Assembly (NCBI RefSeq): GCF_001427285.1
Contig: NZ_LMFV01000015.1
Coordinates: 1 to 33,523, forward strand
Reading direction: 5' to 3'
Length of the DNA stretch: 33,523 bases
Source of the DNA: Mesorhizobium sp. Root552
Lineage (GTDB): Bacteria > Pseudomonadota > Alphaproteobacteria > Rhizobiales > Rhizobiaceae
This document shows positions 8,378 through 16,773 of the stretch, in pieces. Made by a program: the position numbers and the translations under genes. Under the pieces are notes generated by a model. That model made no database searches. It saw only the letters and a program-made list of their open reading frames with translations, and was not told the DNA's origin. Within the stretch, counting starts at the first letter, position 1, and each line of letters starts with the position of its first letter.

Positions 8378-8577
8378 GCTTGCGCCACTCAATCCCTGTT
8401 TCGGCCTCTATTTCCGCTCCGCAAAGCCGGTTTCGCCGTTATCTGGCATCCGGCCATCAAAGCATATAGAACGTGAGACACAATCATTCAAATCAATGGC
8501 AGGCATACCTATCTGAGGGAACCAGGGCCAGCGGCAAATGGCGCACAGGCTCAAAACAACGAACAAACGGCCTCATT

Positions 8578-9069
8578 TTGCGAATTTCGTTTCTTCCCCT
8601 ACTCATACTGGCGCTTCCGCTTGCCGAAATTGCCGGTTTCGTCATCGTCGGAAGCAAGATAGGCGCACTGGCGACGATTGGCCTCGTGCTTGCCTCGACA
8701 ATCGCCGGCAGCTTGCTCATCCGGCATCAGGGTTTCAGCGTCATGACCAAGGTGCGCTCCGAAATGGATGCCGGGCACGACCCCAGTGCGCAGTTGGCGC
8801 ATAGTGCTATGACGGTATTCGCCGCCATCCTTTTGATCGTGCCGGGTTTCATCAGCTCGATCTTCGGCCTATTGTTCCTGTTGCCGCCGGTGCGCGACAT
8901 CGCATGGCGGCATCTGAAGAAACGCGTCTCGGTCGTGACCGAATTCGGTACGGGCGGGTTTCGGCAGCGTCAGCGCGACAAAACCATCGATCTCGATGAC
9001 GACGACTACAAGCGCAGCGACAATAACCCCAACGCTTCGTCTCCGTGGCGCCAGATATCCGACGAATAG
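8578..9069 (+). CDS. fxsA: FxsA family inner-membrane protein
   Basis: This roughly 163-aa membrane protein has two N-terminal hydrophobic segments (ISFLPLLILALPLAEIAGFVIV; IGALATIGLVLASTIAGSLLI) and a third hydrophobic pair (about residues 77-103, VFAAILLIVPGFISSIFGLLFLLPPVR), then a charged cytoplasmic tail rich in Asp (IDLDDDDYK). The LPLAEIAGF and LLIVPGFISSIFGLLFLLPPVR pieces match FxsA, known in E. coli for relieving phage T7 exclusion by F. Native function is unknown. The frame is open from a GTG at 8473, but family homology begins at LRISFLPLLIL, so I favour the TTG at 8578. Divergent from the Tim44-like gene. Confidence 0.85.
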   Translation: MRISFLPLLILALPLAEIAGFVIVGSKIGALATIGLVLASTIAGSLLIRHQGFSVMTKVRSEMDAGHDPSAQLAHSAMTVFAAILLIVPGFISSIFGLLFLLPPVRDIAWRHLKKRVSVVTEFGTGGFRQRQRDKTIDLDDDDYKRSDNNPNASSPWRQISDE

Positions 9070-9165
9070 GCGAACCCCGGCAAACCTTGTCTTGTCACGC
9101 CGGAAATGATAGCTCACCGCTCGACTTCAATCGGGGCCGCGTGGTCCGAAAAGGGAAATGGGCTC

Positions 9166-9663
9166 ATGGCCGACAACGACGAGACTCAGAAGGGTGCCGC
9201 AACCAACGGCAACGGAGCACAGCCGACGCTGAACGTGCTGGCGCAATATGTGAAGGACCTCTCCTTCGAGAGCCCCGGCGCGCCGAACTCCCTGCGTGCC
9301 CGCGACAAGGCTCCCGGCATCGCAATCAACGTCAACGTCAACGCCAATCCGCTGTCCGAACAGCAATTCGACGTCAATCTGGCGCTGAATGCCAAGGCCA
9401 CCATCGACAAGGACGTGCTGTTCAATGTCGAGCTCGTCTATGGCGGCGTTTTCAACATCACCGGCTTCCCGCAGGAACATATGCTGCCGCTTCTGTTCAT
9501 CGAATGCCCGCGGCTTCTGTTCCCGTTTGCGCGCCAGATCATCGCCGAGGCGACGCGCAACGGCGGTTTCCCGCCGCTGATGCTCGACCCGATCGACTTT
9601 GCGCAGATGTTCCAGCAGAAGATCGCCGAAGACCAGGCCGCCGCCAAGGTCAAGGTAAGCTGA
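9166..9663 (+). CDS. secB: protein-export chaperone SecB
   Basis: SecB (165 aa) holds preproteins unfolded and delivers them to SecA for export. The sequence shows the SecB core [53 protein letters not shown] and the highly conserved [41 protein letters not shown]. Length and acidic N-terminus are normal for alphaproteobacteria. The ATG at 9166 follows GAAAAGGGA at good distance; an upstream in-frame ATG at 9106 lacks homology. A strong terminator at 9690-9713 follows, and the gene converges on dnaQ. Confidence 0.97.
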   Translation: MADNDETQKGAATNGNGAQPTLNVLAQYVKDLSFESPGAPNSLRARDKAPGIAINVNVNANPLSEQQFDVNLALNAKATIDKDVLFNVELVYGGVFNITGFPQEHMLPLLFIECPRLLFPFARQIIAEATRNGGFPPLMLDPIDFAQMFQQKIAEDQAAAKVKVS

Positions 9664-9689
9664 TCCAGAGCGCAGCATTGCGAATGAAG

Positions 9690-9713
9690 AACCCGGCTTT
9701 GGCCGGGTTTTTT
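9690..9713 (+). terminator. Rho-independent terminator of secB
   Basis: The stem AACCCGGC / GCCGGGTT (9690-9697 with 9702-9709) has a 4-nt loop and is followed by a T run to 9713. It lies 27 bp after the secB stop. It touches the dnaQ stop codon at 9712-9714, and the A-rich left flank on the minus strand may let it also end dnaQ transcripts. Confidence 0.9.
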
Positions 9714-10416
9714 ATTGGCTTGTGACGGTCAACCAAACGGCTTTTTCACCAAGCGTTTCGACAAGGGCGGCGTGTGCGGCACGTTCCGCTTCACTTAGGC
9801 GCGACTGCAGCGGAGCAGGGCGAGGAGCGATCACGAGATCGGTCTGTTCAACGAGGACGGCACTCGCGGCGGTAGCAGGAATATTGTCGAGGGTAAGCGC
9901 GGCCTGTTTTCCGCCAATAAGCTCGATATAGACTTCCGCCAAAAGCTCGGAATCCAGCAATGCCCCGTGCTTCGTACGGTGGCTGTTGTCGATACCGTAG
10001 CGGCGGCACAACGCGTCGAGCGAATTGGGGCCCATCGGATGTTTGCGCTTGGCGAGCGCCAGCGTATCAATGACCCATTCCTGTCCAATCGGCGGGCGAC
10101 CGATGCGCGCAAACTCGGCATTTATGAAGCCGATATCGAAGTTCGCGTTATGGGCCACCAGCTTGGCTCCATCGATGAGCTCGATGAATTCGTCGACGAC
10201 GGCGCTGAATATCGGCTTGTCGACCAACTGGTCCGCGGAGATGCCGTGCACGGCCTGTGCGTCTGCATGAATCTGCCGGCCCTGCGGATTAATGAAGAAA
10301 TGAAAGGTCCGGCCGGTGGGAAAGCGGTTCACCAGCTCGACGCCACCCAGTTCGATGATGCGGTCTTCGCGCGAATCAAGGCCGGTGGTTTCGGTATCGA
10401 AAATGATTTCACGCAT
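9712..10416 (-). CDS. dnaQ: DNA polymerase III epsilon subunit (3'-5' proofreading exonuclease)
   Basis: The 234-aa epsilon subunit proofreads for the replicative polymerase. All DEDDh exonuclease motifs are present: DTETTGL (Asp7, Glu9), HNANFDIGF (ExoII Asp) and HGALLDSELLAE (ExoIII His and Asp). The C-terminal part (ALVETLGEKAVWL, last 20 residues) is the polymerase-alpha-binding tail region. It is the last gene of the maf-aroE-coaE-dnaQ cluster, 50 bp after coaE, with GGAG before the ATG. The secB terminator sits at its 3' end. Confidence 0.97.
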   Translation of the reverse strand: MREIIFDTETTGLDSREDRIIELGGVELVNRFPTGRTFHFFINPQGRQIHADAQAVHGISADQLVDKPIFSAVVDEFIELIDGAKLVAHNANFDIGFINAEFARIGRPPIGQEWVIDTLALAKRKHPMGPNSLDALCRRYGIDNSHRTKHGALLDSELLAEVYIELIGGKQAALTLDNIPATAASAVLVEQTDLVIAPRPAPLQSRLSEAERAAHAALVETLGEKAVWLTVTSQ

Positions 10417-10466
10417 CGAATCGCTCCATCACCCAACATGACCATGGGCGGCACGGTCGGCAAGAT

Positions 10467-11072
10467 TCAGCGTCCTGGACGGCTCGGCTTATCCCCGGTC
10501 AACTCGCGAATTATGGCCTGGATGGCGGTGCGCGTCGCATCGAAGCTATGCTCGGTATCGACGATGAAGTCGGCAAGCCGGCGCTTTTCGGCGTCGGGCA
10601 CCTGTCGCCGCAGGATCGCCTCGAACTTTTCTTCCGTCATGCCGGGGCGAGCGAGGACACGGGCTCGCTGAATGTCGGCCGGAGCGGTGACGACGACGAC
10701 CTTGTCGACGCGATCCCGACCGCCTGTCTCGAACAGCAAGGGGATGTCGAGCACAGCCAATGGCGCTCCGGCAGAGCGATGACGAGCCAGGAAGGCATCG
10801 GCGTCGGCGCGGACCAGCGGATGGACAATTCCTTCCAGCGTCTTCAGCGCAGCCGGATCGGCCAGCACACGCTGGCCGAGCAGCGCCCGATCGACGCTGC
10901 CGCCGTGTGTTGTGCCAGGAAAAGCGTTCTCAACCAATGGAACGGCTGCACCGGCATAGAGGCGGTGTACGGCTTCGTCGGAATCATGCACGGGCACGCC
11001 TGCATCGGCAAACATCTTGGCCGCTGTCGATTTGCCCATGCCGATTGAGCCGGTGAGGCCGAGCACGATCAT
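10467..11072 (-). CDS. coaE: dephospho-CoA kinase
   Basis: This 201-aa P-loop kinase performs the last step of coenzyme A synthesis, phosphorylating the 3'-OH of dephospho-Co[13 protein letters not shown] (about 5-16) is the Walker A loop; [11 protein letters not shown] is the conserved Asp-containing segment after it; [12 protein letters not shown] and [11 protein letters not shown] are typical CoaE core motifs; [17 protein letters not shown] is the lid/adenine region. Its start overlaps the aroE stop as ATGA, so it is coupled to aroE. Confidence 0.96.
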   Translation of the reverse strand: MIVLGLTGSIGMGKSTAAKMFADAGVPVHDSDEAVHRLYAGAAVPLVENAFPGTTHGGSVDRALLGQRVLADPAALKTLEGIVHPLVRADADAFLARHRSAGAPLAVLDIPLLFETGGRDRVDKVVVVTAPADIQRARVLARPGMTEEKFEAILRRQVPDAEKRRLADFIVDTEHSFDATRTAIQAIIRELTGDKPSRPGR

Positions 11073-11911
11073 CAGGCCGCCTCCAGGTCGGCAACGATGG
11101 CCGCGCGAAGAGCCGGCGTCACCACCGGGCGTTTTCCGAACCAGTGTTCAAAGCCCGGCGCCGCTTGATAAAGCAACATGCCAAGGCCATCGACGGTTTT
11201 CAGACCGGATCTTGCGGCAGCAGCCAAAAGCGGCGTTTGCAGCGGCACATAGACAATATCGGTCACGATCGCTCCGCCGGGAAGCAAGGCCGGATCGGCA
11301 GGCAAGCCTTCATTGCCATGCATGCCGAGCGCCGTGGTATTGATGAGCAGCCCGGTGTCGGGCGACAACTCTCCCGTTGCCGCAGTCGCATGGGCGGTAA
11401 CACCCGAACCGAACCGGTCTGCAAGCTCTTGCGCCCGCGACAAGGTTCGATTGACGATGCGAATATCCTTTACCGCGCGCTGTTTAAGGGCATGGATGAC
11501 GGCCCGCGCCGCGCCGCCCGCTCCCAACACCATCGCTGGTCCGTTACGGAACCAGTCCGGCGCATGTTCATCAAGATTGGCGGCAAAACCATGGGCATCG
11601 GTGTTGCCGCCCCAAAGGACACCGTCTTCGAACCAAAGCGTATTGACGGCGCCAATTTGCTCGGCTGCTTCATCTCGCCGTTCGACAAGACCGAACACTA
11701 CCTCCTTGTGGGGGATAGTGACGTTGCCGCCACGAAAGCCATGCTCCTTCAAGCCGTGGATGAAATCAGCGATGTCAGCCGGCGCGACATCAATGGCCTC
11801 GTAGCTGCCCGAGATACTATGGGCCTGGAGCCAATGGCGATGAATCTTCGGCGAACGTGAATGGGCAATCGGATGGCCGACAACGAAAGCCCGGCTCAAG
11901 GGATCAGCCAT
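11072..11911 (-). CDS. aroE: shikimate dehydrogenase
   Basis: This 279-aa enzyme reduces 3-dehydroshikimate to shikimate with NADPH in aromatic amino acid synthesis. The shikimate-binding elements are [16 protein letters not shown] and [10 protein letters not shown] (catalytic Lys), with NTDAHGF supplying the catalytic Asp; the dinucleotide fold starts at [15 protein letters not shown], and NRT follows the second strand as in NADP-specific AroE. The frame is open for 57 codons upstream, but homology begins at [14 protein letters not shown], so the start is ATG 11911-11909, overlapping the end of maf by 8 bp. The downstream stop overlaps the coaE start. Confidence 0.96.
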   Translation of the reverse strand: MADPLSRAFVVGHPIAHSRSPKIHRHWLQAHSISGSYEAIDVAPADIADFIHGLKEHGFRGGNVTIPHKEVVFGLVERRDEAAEQIGAVNTLWFEDGVLWGGNTDAHGFAANLDEHAPDWFRNGPAMVLGAGGAARAVIHALKQRAVKDIRIVNRTLSRAQELADRFGSGVTAHATAATGELSPDTGLLINTTALGMHGNEGLPADPALLPGGAIVTDIVYVPLQTPLLAAAARSGLKTVDGLGMLLYQAAPGFEHWFGKRPVVTPALRAAIVADLEAA

Positions 11912-12503
11912 CGATTGCGCCCAGGCTGCGCAACTCGGCAAGAACGGCAAGCAGCGGCAAGCCGACGATGGTGAAGTAGTCGCCTTCGACCTTGTCGAAC
12001 AATTGAATGCCCTCGCCTTCGATCTGATAGGCGCCGACACTGGCCAACGCCTTTTTTCCGACACGAGCCAGATGACGCCCAATAAAAGCCGGATCGAGAT
12101 CGCGCATCTTCAGATTGGCGATACCGACGTGGCGCCAGAGTACGTTGCCGTCACGTACCAGAACGACGGCGCTGTTCAGTTGATGGGTCTTGCCGGACAG
12201 CGCCAGCAAATGCCGGCGGGCACCCTCCATGTCCGCAGGCTTGTGGAACACGTCATCGCCCAGGGACAGTGTCTGGTCGCAACCAAGCACCAATCTGCCT
12301 AGGTTGCGTTCGCTGACGTCCACCGCTTTGGCTTCGGCCAGGACCAGGGCAACGTCTTCCGGCGAAACGCCGCTGCCCTGCAAGGGAGCCTCGAGCGCGC
12401 GTTCGTCGACATCCGCCGGCACTGCTTCAATATCAACACCGGCATTTGCCAGCATCGCCCTACGGAACGGACTGCCGGAGGCGAGAATGATTTTCTCAGT
12501 CAT
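11904..12503 (-). CDS. maf: Maf family nucleotide pyrophosphatase
   Basis: The 199-aa Maf protein would hydrolyse non-canonical or modified nucleoside triphosphates to monophosphates. [12 protein letters not shown] at the N-terminus is the phosphate-binding signature, GCDQTLSL around residue 74 contains the conserved Asp, and the sequence [34 protein letters not shown] is the family's C-terminal block. The GxFR variant in the first motif and D-Q-T-L resemble the YceF-type 7-methyl-GTP enzymes more than the dTTP/UTP type, but this is a guess. Head of maf-aroE-coaE-dnaQ, 41 bp after the PDRP gene. Confidence 0.94.
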   Translation of the reverse strand: MTEKIILASGSPFRRAMLANAGVDIEAVPADVDERALEAPLQGSGVSPEDVALVLAEAKAVDVSERNLGRLVLGCDQTLSLGDDVFHKPADMEGARRHLLALSGKTHQLNSAVVLVRDGNVLWRHVGIANLKMRDLDPAFIGRHLARVGKKALASVGAYQIEGEGIQLFDKVEGDYFTIVGLPLLAVLAELRSLGAIDG

Positions 12504-12544
12504 GAATATGTCTTCCGTCGAGCCGGATGGATTAGGTTCACGAC

Positions 12545-13366
12545 CTAACGTGTCTTGTTTCGCAGGGCAACGATAGCCGCCGCGGTTTCCTCGATCGAGC
12601 GGCGACTGACGTCGATCATCGGCCAGTTGTAGCGCGTGCAGATCTGGCGCGCATAAGCTAACTCTTCCGTGATCGCGGAGCGGTCGACGTAGTGGTTGCT
12701 CTCATAGCCGGTTGTGCTGCCCAACACCCTGTTCTGGCGAACGTGCGAGATACGTTCAGCTGTAGCCACCAGGCCCACGATCAATGGCTTCTTTGCATTG
12801 ACCAGGCTTTCCGGCACCGGAACTCCAAGTACGATCGGAATGTTGGCAGTCTTGATGCCGCGATTGGCCAGATAAATGCTGGTCGGCGTTTTTGATGTGC
12901 GGGAAATGCCAATCAGGACGATGTCGGCATCATCCATGTCGATTGGCAGCTGGCCGTCGTCATGTTCCATGGTGAAATTGAGCGCATCGATGCGGCGGAA
13001 ATAGTCAGCATCAAGCACGTGCTGCGCCCCAACGCGCCGCCCAGCCGGCGTACCCAGATAAGACTGGAAAACGGCAAGAACAGGCTCCAGCACCGATACG
13101 CATGGCAATCCCATGGTTGCGCAATGTTCGTCGATGATGCGGGCCAGATTCTGATCGACGACCGTATACAGAATGATCCCGGGTTCCTGTTCGATGTCTT
13201 CGAACACTTTCAAGAGCTGCTTCTCGGTTCGAATCAGCGGGTAAATGTGCTCGATGGCGCGCGCGTCCTTGTATTGCGCCGACGCGGCTCTGCCGGCAGC
13301 CAGCAACGTTTCGCCGGTAGCGTCAGAAATCAGATGCAGATGGAAGAAACTTTGCGGCTTGTTCAC
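12545..13366 (-). CDS. pyruvate, phosphate dikinase regulatory protein (DUF299, kinase/pyrophosphorylase)
   Basis: This 273-aa protein belongs to the PDRP/PpsR family, which both inactivates PPDK (or PEP synthase) by ADP-dependent phosphorylation of an active-site Thr and reactivates it by Pi-dependent dephosphorylation. The opening [13 protein letters not shown], the P-loop-like [18 protein letters not shown] (about 153-170) and the C-terminal [16 protein letters not shown] are family hallmarks. The start is GTG at 13366-13364; an ATG four bases upstream is in another frame. It lies immediately left of the putative origin and is transcribed away from it. Neighbourhood next to hemE and maf is a conserved origin context in alphaproteobacteria. 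Confidence 0.94.
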   Translation of the reverse strand: MNKPQSFFHLHLISDATGETLLAAGRAASAQYKDARAIEHIYPLIRTEKQLLKVFEDIEQEPGIILYTVVDQNLARIIDEHCATMGLPCVSVLEPVLAVFQSYLGTPAGRRVGAQHVLDADYFRRIDALNFTMEHDDGQLPIDMDDADIVLIGISRTSKTPTSIYLANRGIKTANIPIVLGVPVPESLVNAKKPLIVGLVATAERISHVRQNRVLGSTTGYESNHYVDRSAITEELAYARQICTRYNWPMIDVSRRSIEETAAAIVALRNKTR

Positions 13367-13392
13367 ACATTACATCCGGGTCTGTGGGCGGG

Positions 13393-13401
13393 TGTGGATA
13401 A
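13393..13401 (-). promoter_or_regulatory. DnaA box (perfect)
   Basis: TTATCCACA on the minus strand (TGTGGATAA on plus), an exact match to the high-affinity DnaA consensus, inside the putative oriC. Confidence 0.85.
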
Positions 13402-13451
13402 GGCGGGACAAATCCACCCTCGGGCTAAGAACGACTGTATCAGATGGCGGC

Positions 13452-13460
13452 TTGTCCACA
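13452..13460 (+). promoter_or_regulatory. DnaA box (one mismatch)
   Basis: TTGTCCACA, differing from TTATCCACA only at position 3, inside the putative oriC, 50 bp from the perfect box. Confidence 0.65.
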
Positions 13461-13491
13461 ATTCGTTCTGCAGTGAAGTTCGCGACCGCTC

Positions 13492-13500
13492 TGGGGAAAA
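13492..13500 (-). promoter_or_regulatory. weak DnaA-like box in hairpin loop
   Basis: TTTTCCCCA on the minus strand, two mismatches to consensus. It fills the loop of an inverted repeat CCGCTC (13486-13491) / GAGCGG (13501-13506). Confidence 0.35.
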
Positions 13501-13529
13501 GAGCGGGAACCGCCATATCTCGGCATGTT

Positions 13530-13538
13530 TTATCCCCA
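13530..13538 (+). promoter_or_regulatory. DnaA box (one mismatch)
   Basis: TTATCCCCA, differing from the consensus at position 7 only. Together with the other boxes it gives a spacing of roughly 40-60 bp. Confidence 0.55.
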
Positions 13539-13712
13539 GAAGCGGTAGCGTTTGCCGTTCACGAATCTTCTTGATTCAAAAAGGAGATTCCGCGCTACCC
13601 AAAAAGTTGTCCCACACGGCAAAAACAAATCGCGACAAAATGCTGGCTGGCTTTTGAAGCGACCTATCTGGAAAGATGATAATCACCGGAACCAACAGAC
13701 TCTTAGAATCAG

Positions 13713-13735
13713 AAATATCTTTCATATAGATATTT
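13713..13735. repeat. AT-rich 8-bp inverted repeat in oriC / hemE upstream region
   Basis: AAATATCT (13713-13720) and AGATATTT (13728-13735) are exact inverted repeats with a 7-nt spacer, within the most AT-rich part of the window. They lie 31 bp before the hemE ATG. The dyad could be part of the DNA unwinding element or an operator/promoter of hemE. Confidence 0.5.
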
Positions 13736-13766
13736 GATTTTAGATTTGGCCTTGAAGGCGAGCGTA

Positions 13767-14792
13767 ATGAGCGTGAAGCGGGTTGTAGTTGATGTATTGA
13801 ACGGTGAGGCTGCCTATCCGCCCCCGCTATGGATGATGCGCCAGGCAGGACGCTATCTGCCTGAGTACCGGGAAACACGCAAGAAAGCGGGGTCTTTTCT
13901 CGATCTTTGCTACGATCCCGACAAGGCGGTCGAGGTGACCTTGCAGCCGATCGAGCGCTTCGGCTTCGATGCGTCGATCCTGTTTTCAGATATTCTCGTG
14001 GTGCCGCATGCACTCGGCCGTGATCTTCGTTTCGAGGAAGGGCATGGACCGCTGATGACGCCGATCACGGCGGCAGGAATAGCCGAGCTCAACCCGGAAA
14101 CGTTTCACGTGAATCTGGCGCCGGTCTACGAGACGGTGCGGCGCTTGCGCAGGCAATTGCCGTCAGAGACGACGCTGATCGGGTTCTGTGGAGCGCCGTG
14201 GACGGTGGCGACTTATATGATCGCAGGGCGCGGCACGCCTGACCAGGCGCCGGCACGGCTGTTTTCCTATCGTGAGCCGGTGGCTTTTCGCCAACTTCTG
14301 AAAGTTCTGGCTGATCAATCGGCTGCCTATCTGATCAGGCAGATCGAGGCTGGGGCAGATGTCGTGCAGATTTTCGATTCATGGTCGGGCGTGCTCGACG
14401 ACGCGTCATTCGAAGCATTCTGCGTTCGCCCCGTCGCGGAGATCGTTCGACAGGTGCGGTCGGCGCACCCGAATGTTCCGATCATTGGGTTTCCGAAAGG
14501 TGCCGGCATCAACTATGCAACCTACCGGCAGAAGACGGGTGTTACGGCGCTGGGGCTGGATTGGACGGTGCCATTGACCGAAGCCAAGGCGATGCAGCGG
14601 GAAGGGGCCGTGCAGGGTAATCTGGACCCGCTGAGGCTTGTCGCCGGTGGGCAAGCGCTTGCCGAGGGGGTCGGTAATATCCTGAAGGCTGTGGGCAGTG
14701 GGCCGTTCGTGTTTAATCTTGGTCACGGCATTGTGCCTGAGACACCGATCGAGAATGTCCAGGCCATGATCAAGCAGGTCAGGAACGGCTGA
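13767..14792 (+). CDS. hemE: uroporphyrinogen decarboxylase
   Basis: The 341-aa enzyme decarboxylates uroporphyrinogen III to coproporphyrinogen III in haem synthesis. The signature [17 protein letters not shown] is near residues 17-33, with the conserved [28 protein letters not shown] and FDSWSGVLD blocks, and [15 protein letters not shown] at the C-terminus. An in-frame TTG upstream at 13734 is possible, but ATG 13767 with GAAGG upstream fits the family better. The stop overlaps the hemJ start as TGATG, so the two are co-translated. It is the first gene right of the putative origin, so its copy number should be highest in dividing cells. A degenerate parS-like palindrome lies inside it at 14101-14116. 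Confidence 0.97.
   Translation: MSVKRVVVDVLNGEAAYPPPLWMMRQAGRYLPEYRETRKKAGSFLDLCYDPDKAVEVTLQPIERFGFDASILFSDILVVPHALGRDLRFEEGHGPLMTPITAAGIAELNPETFHVNLAPVYETVRRLRRQLPSETTLIGFCGAPWTVATYMIAGRGTPDQAPARLFSYREPVAFRQLLKVLADQSAAYLIRQIEAGADVVQIFDSWSGVLDDASFEAFCVRPVAEIVRQVRSAHPNVPIIGFPKGAGINYATYRQKTGVTALGLDWTVPLTEAKAMQREGAVQGNLDPLRLVAGGQALAEGVGNILKAVGSGPFVFNLGHGIVPETPIENVQAMIKQVRNG
14101..14116. other. degenerate parS-like site inside hemE
   Basis: The core TTTCACGTGAA is intact, and 13 of 16 positions match TGTTTCACGTGAAACA; mismatches fall at positions 1, 14 and 16. It may be a weak ParB site near the origin or chance in coding sequence. Confidence 0.35.
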
Positions 14793-15328
14793 TGGTTTCT
14801 GATGGCAAACAAGGTAACGGCGGCAGTCCCGCGACGCGGGCCGTAGTATCGATCGGTATCCTCGTCATACTTTCTGTAGCGCTTTTCTGGCTGGCGCCCG
14901 ATGGCTTTTATCTTTGGGCGAAGGCGATCCACGTTGTTGCGGTTATCTCCTGGATGGCCGGGATGCTCTATCTGCCGCGCCTGTTCGTCTATCACGTAGC
15001 GGCCGAGAGGGGCTCGGTTCAGTCGGAGACGTTCAAGATGATGGAGAGGCGTTTGTTACGCGCCATCATCAACCCGGCTATGACGGTGGCGTGGGTATTC
15101 GGCCTGTGGCTTGCCTGGAAAGGTTTTGGCTTTTCCGGCGGCTGGTTGCACGCCAAGCTGGCCGCTGTGTTGGCATTGTCTGCCGTGCATGGCTATCTGT
15201 CGGCTGCGGTGCGAAAATTTGCGGAAGATCGCAACGAAAAGCCAGCACGGCACTGGCGCATCGTCAATGAAGTCCCCACATTGCTGATGGTCGCGATTGT
15301 AGTCCTGGTGATCGTCAAGCCGTTCTAG
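14792..15328 (+). CDS. hemJ: protoporphyrinogen oxidase HemJ
   Basis: This 178-aa membrane protein matches HemJ, the haem-binding protoporphyrinogen IX oxidase of bacteria lacking HemG/HemY. About four to five hydrophobic segments are visible (roughly residues 19-36, 42-62, 92-110, 120-137 and 160-176). The conserved [27 protein letters not shown] region holds the His thought to bind haem, and [20 protein letters not shown] and [19 protein letters not shown] are further family blocks. It overlaps the hemE stop codon by one base, so it is coupled to the preceding step cluster of the haem pathway. A 151-bp leader separates it from rho. Confidence 0.93.
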   Translation: MVSDGKQGNGGSPATRAVVSIGILVILSVALFWLAPDGFYLWAKAIHVVAVISWMAGMLYLPRLFVYHVAAERGSVQSETFKMMERRLLRAIINPAMTVAWVFGLWLAWKGFGFSGGWLHAKLAAVLALSAVHGYLSAAVRKFAEDRNEKPARHWRIVNEVPTLLMVAIVVLVIVKPF

Positions 15329-15365
15329 AGGATCGGCCACAAAAGCCTGCTTGCTCTTTTGGTGG

Positions 15366-15401
15366 GCTGGCGATAAAAGGCAGTTCTTCCTTCCCGCCAG
15401 C
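15366..15401 (+). other. stem-loop in rho leader
   Basis: GCTGGCG (15366-15372) and CGCCAGC (15395-15401) form a 7-bp stem with a 22-nt loop in the 151-bp region between hemJ and rho. In E. coli rho is autoregulated through its leader; whether this hairpin has such a role is inference. No T run follows. Confidence 0.3.
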
Positions 15402-15479
15402 GCAAACTGTCTGTCAATGACCGCGCCCGGCAATCTTCGCACCCGTCGAATCTCCCCCGAATACGTCCAGAGTCCGTCC

Positions 15480-16745
15480 ATGCAGGAAATGAAACTCGCA
15501 GAGTTCAAGAACAAGAAACCCCCGGAGCTGATCGCTTACGCCGAATCGCTCGAGGTTGAAAACGCTAGCGTCATGCGCAAGCAGGAACTGATGTTTGCCA
15601 TCCTGAAGAAGTTGGCGGCACAGGATATCGAGATTATCGGCGACGGCGTTGTCGAAGTGCTGCAGGACGGATTTGGCTTCCTGCGCTCTGCTAACGCCAA
15701 TTATCTGCCAGGTCCGGACGATATCTATATTTCACCGTCGCAAATAAGGCGCTTCTCGCTGAAGACCGGCGATACTGTCGAGGGGCCTATCCGTAGCCCG
15801 AAAGAAGGCGAGCGTTATTTTGCGCTTCTCAAGGTCAATACGATCAATTTCGACGATCCGGAAAAGATCCGGCACAAGATTCATTTCGACAACCTGACCC
15901 CGCTCTATCCGACCTCTCGGCTCAAGATGGAGATGGAGCACCCGACCTCGAAGGATATCTCGCCGCGCGTCATCGATCTGGTGGCGCCACTCGGCAAGGG
16001 GCAGCGTGCGTTGATCGTGGCGCAGCCGCGCACCGGCAAGACGGTGCTTTTGCAGAATATCGCCCACTCCATCACCACCAATCATCCGGAATGCTATCTC
16101 ATCGTTCTCCTGATCGATGAACGCCCGGAAGAAGTCACCGATATGCAGCGCTCGGTGAAAGGGGAGGTGGTTTCCTCGACCTTCGACGAACCGGCCGCAC
16201 GCCACGTTCAAGTTGCCGAGATGGTGATCGAGAAGGCCAAGCGGCTGGTCGAGCATGGCCGGGATGTGGTCATCCTGCTTGATTCGATTACCCGCCTGGG
16301 CCGAGCCTACAACACGGTTGTTCCTTCATCCGGCAAGGTTTTGACCGGTGGTGTCGACGCCAATGCGCTGCAGCGTCCGAAGCGGTTCTTCGGTGCGGCA
16401 CGCAACATCGAGGAAGGCGGTTCCTTGACCATTATCGCCACCGCGCTGATCGATACTGGCAGCCGTATGGACGAGGTCATCTTTGAAGAGTTCAAGGGTA
16501 CCGGCAACTCGGAAATCGTTCTGGACCGGAAGGTCGCGGACAAGCGGATTTATCCGGCTATGGATATCCTCAAGTCGGGTACACGCAAGGAAGACCTTCT
16601 TGTGCCGAAGGCCGATCTGCAGAAGATCTTCGTCCTGCGCCGCATCCTTGCGCCGATGGGAACAACCGATGCGATTGAGTTCCTGATCGACAAGCTGAAG
16701 CAGACAAAAACAAATGGAGACTTCTTCGATTCGATGAATACGTAA
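15480..16745 (+). CDS. rho: transcription termination factor Rho
   Basis: The 421-aa hexameric RNA helicase terminates transcription. It has the Rho N-terminal helical domain (residues 4-45), an RNA-binding cold-shock-like domain with GFGFLRS (64-70), a Walker A PRTGKT (173-178), the Walker B region [16 protein letters not shown], the Q-loop [12 protein letters not shown], and the R-loop region [15 protein letters not shown]. Length is normal. The open frame extends 43 codons upstream but the family start is [10 protein letters not shown] at 15480, with a second possible ATG at 15489. It converges on the YyaL-type gene with a 28-bp gap. Confidence 0.98.
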   Translation: MQEMKLAEFKNKKPPELIAYAESLEVENASVMRKQELMFAILKKLAAQDIEIIGDGVVEVLQDGFGFLRSANANYLPGPDDIYISPSQIRRFSLKTGDTVEGPIRSPKEGERYFALLKVNTINFDDPEKIRHKIHFDNLTPLYPTSRLKMEMEHPTSKDISPRVIDLVAPLGKGQRALIVAQPRTGKTVLLQNIAHSITTNHPECYLIVLLIDERPEEVTDMQRSVKGEVVSSTFDEPAARHVQVAEMVIEKAKRLVEHGRDVVILLDSITRLGRAYNTVVPSSGKVLTGGVDANALQRPKRFFGAARNIEEGGSLTIIATALIDTGSRMDEVIFEEFKGTGNSEIVLDRKVADKRIYPAMDILKSGTRKEDLLVPKADLQKIFVLRRILAPMGTTDAIEFLIDKLKQTKTNGDFFDSMNT

Positions 16746-16773
16746 TCGAAGGTTATTTGAGTTACCTGCAACT

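Larger units (their letters stand above)
13367..13766. other. putative chromosomal replication origin (oriC)
   Basis: This 400-bp gene-free stretch between the PDRP gene and hemE has the features of an alphaproteobacterial chromosome origin. It contains one perfect DnaA box (13393-13401), one-mismatch boxes (13452-13460, 13530-13538), a two-mismatch box (13492-13500) and a further TTGTTCACA at 13359-13367. Five GANTC sites lie at 13563, 13573, 13586, 13698 and 13706. An AT-rich stretch with an 8-bp dyad occupies about 13703-13747 and could be the unwinding element. The Caulobacter and Sinorhizobium origins are also next to hemE. Genes on both sides point mostly outward. No TTAA-N7-TTAA CtrA site is visible. 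Confidence 0.85.

Noticed and set aside
13608..13616. TGTCCCACA in the origin as a further DnaA box
   Set aside because: Three mismatches to the consensus; not distinguishable from background.
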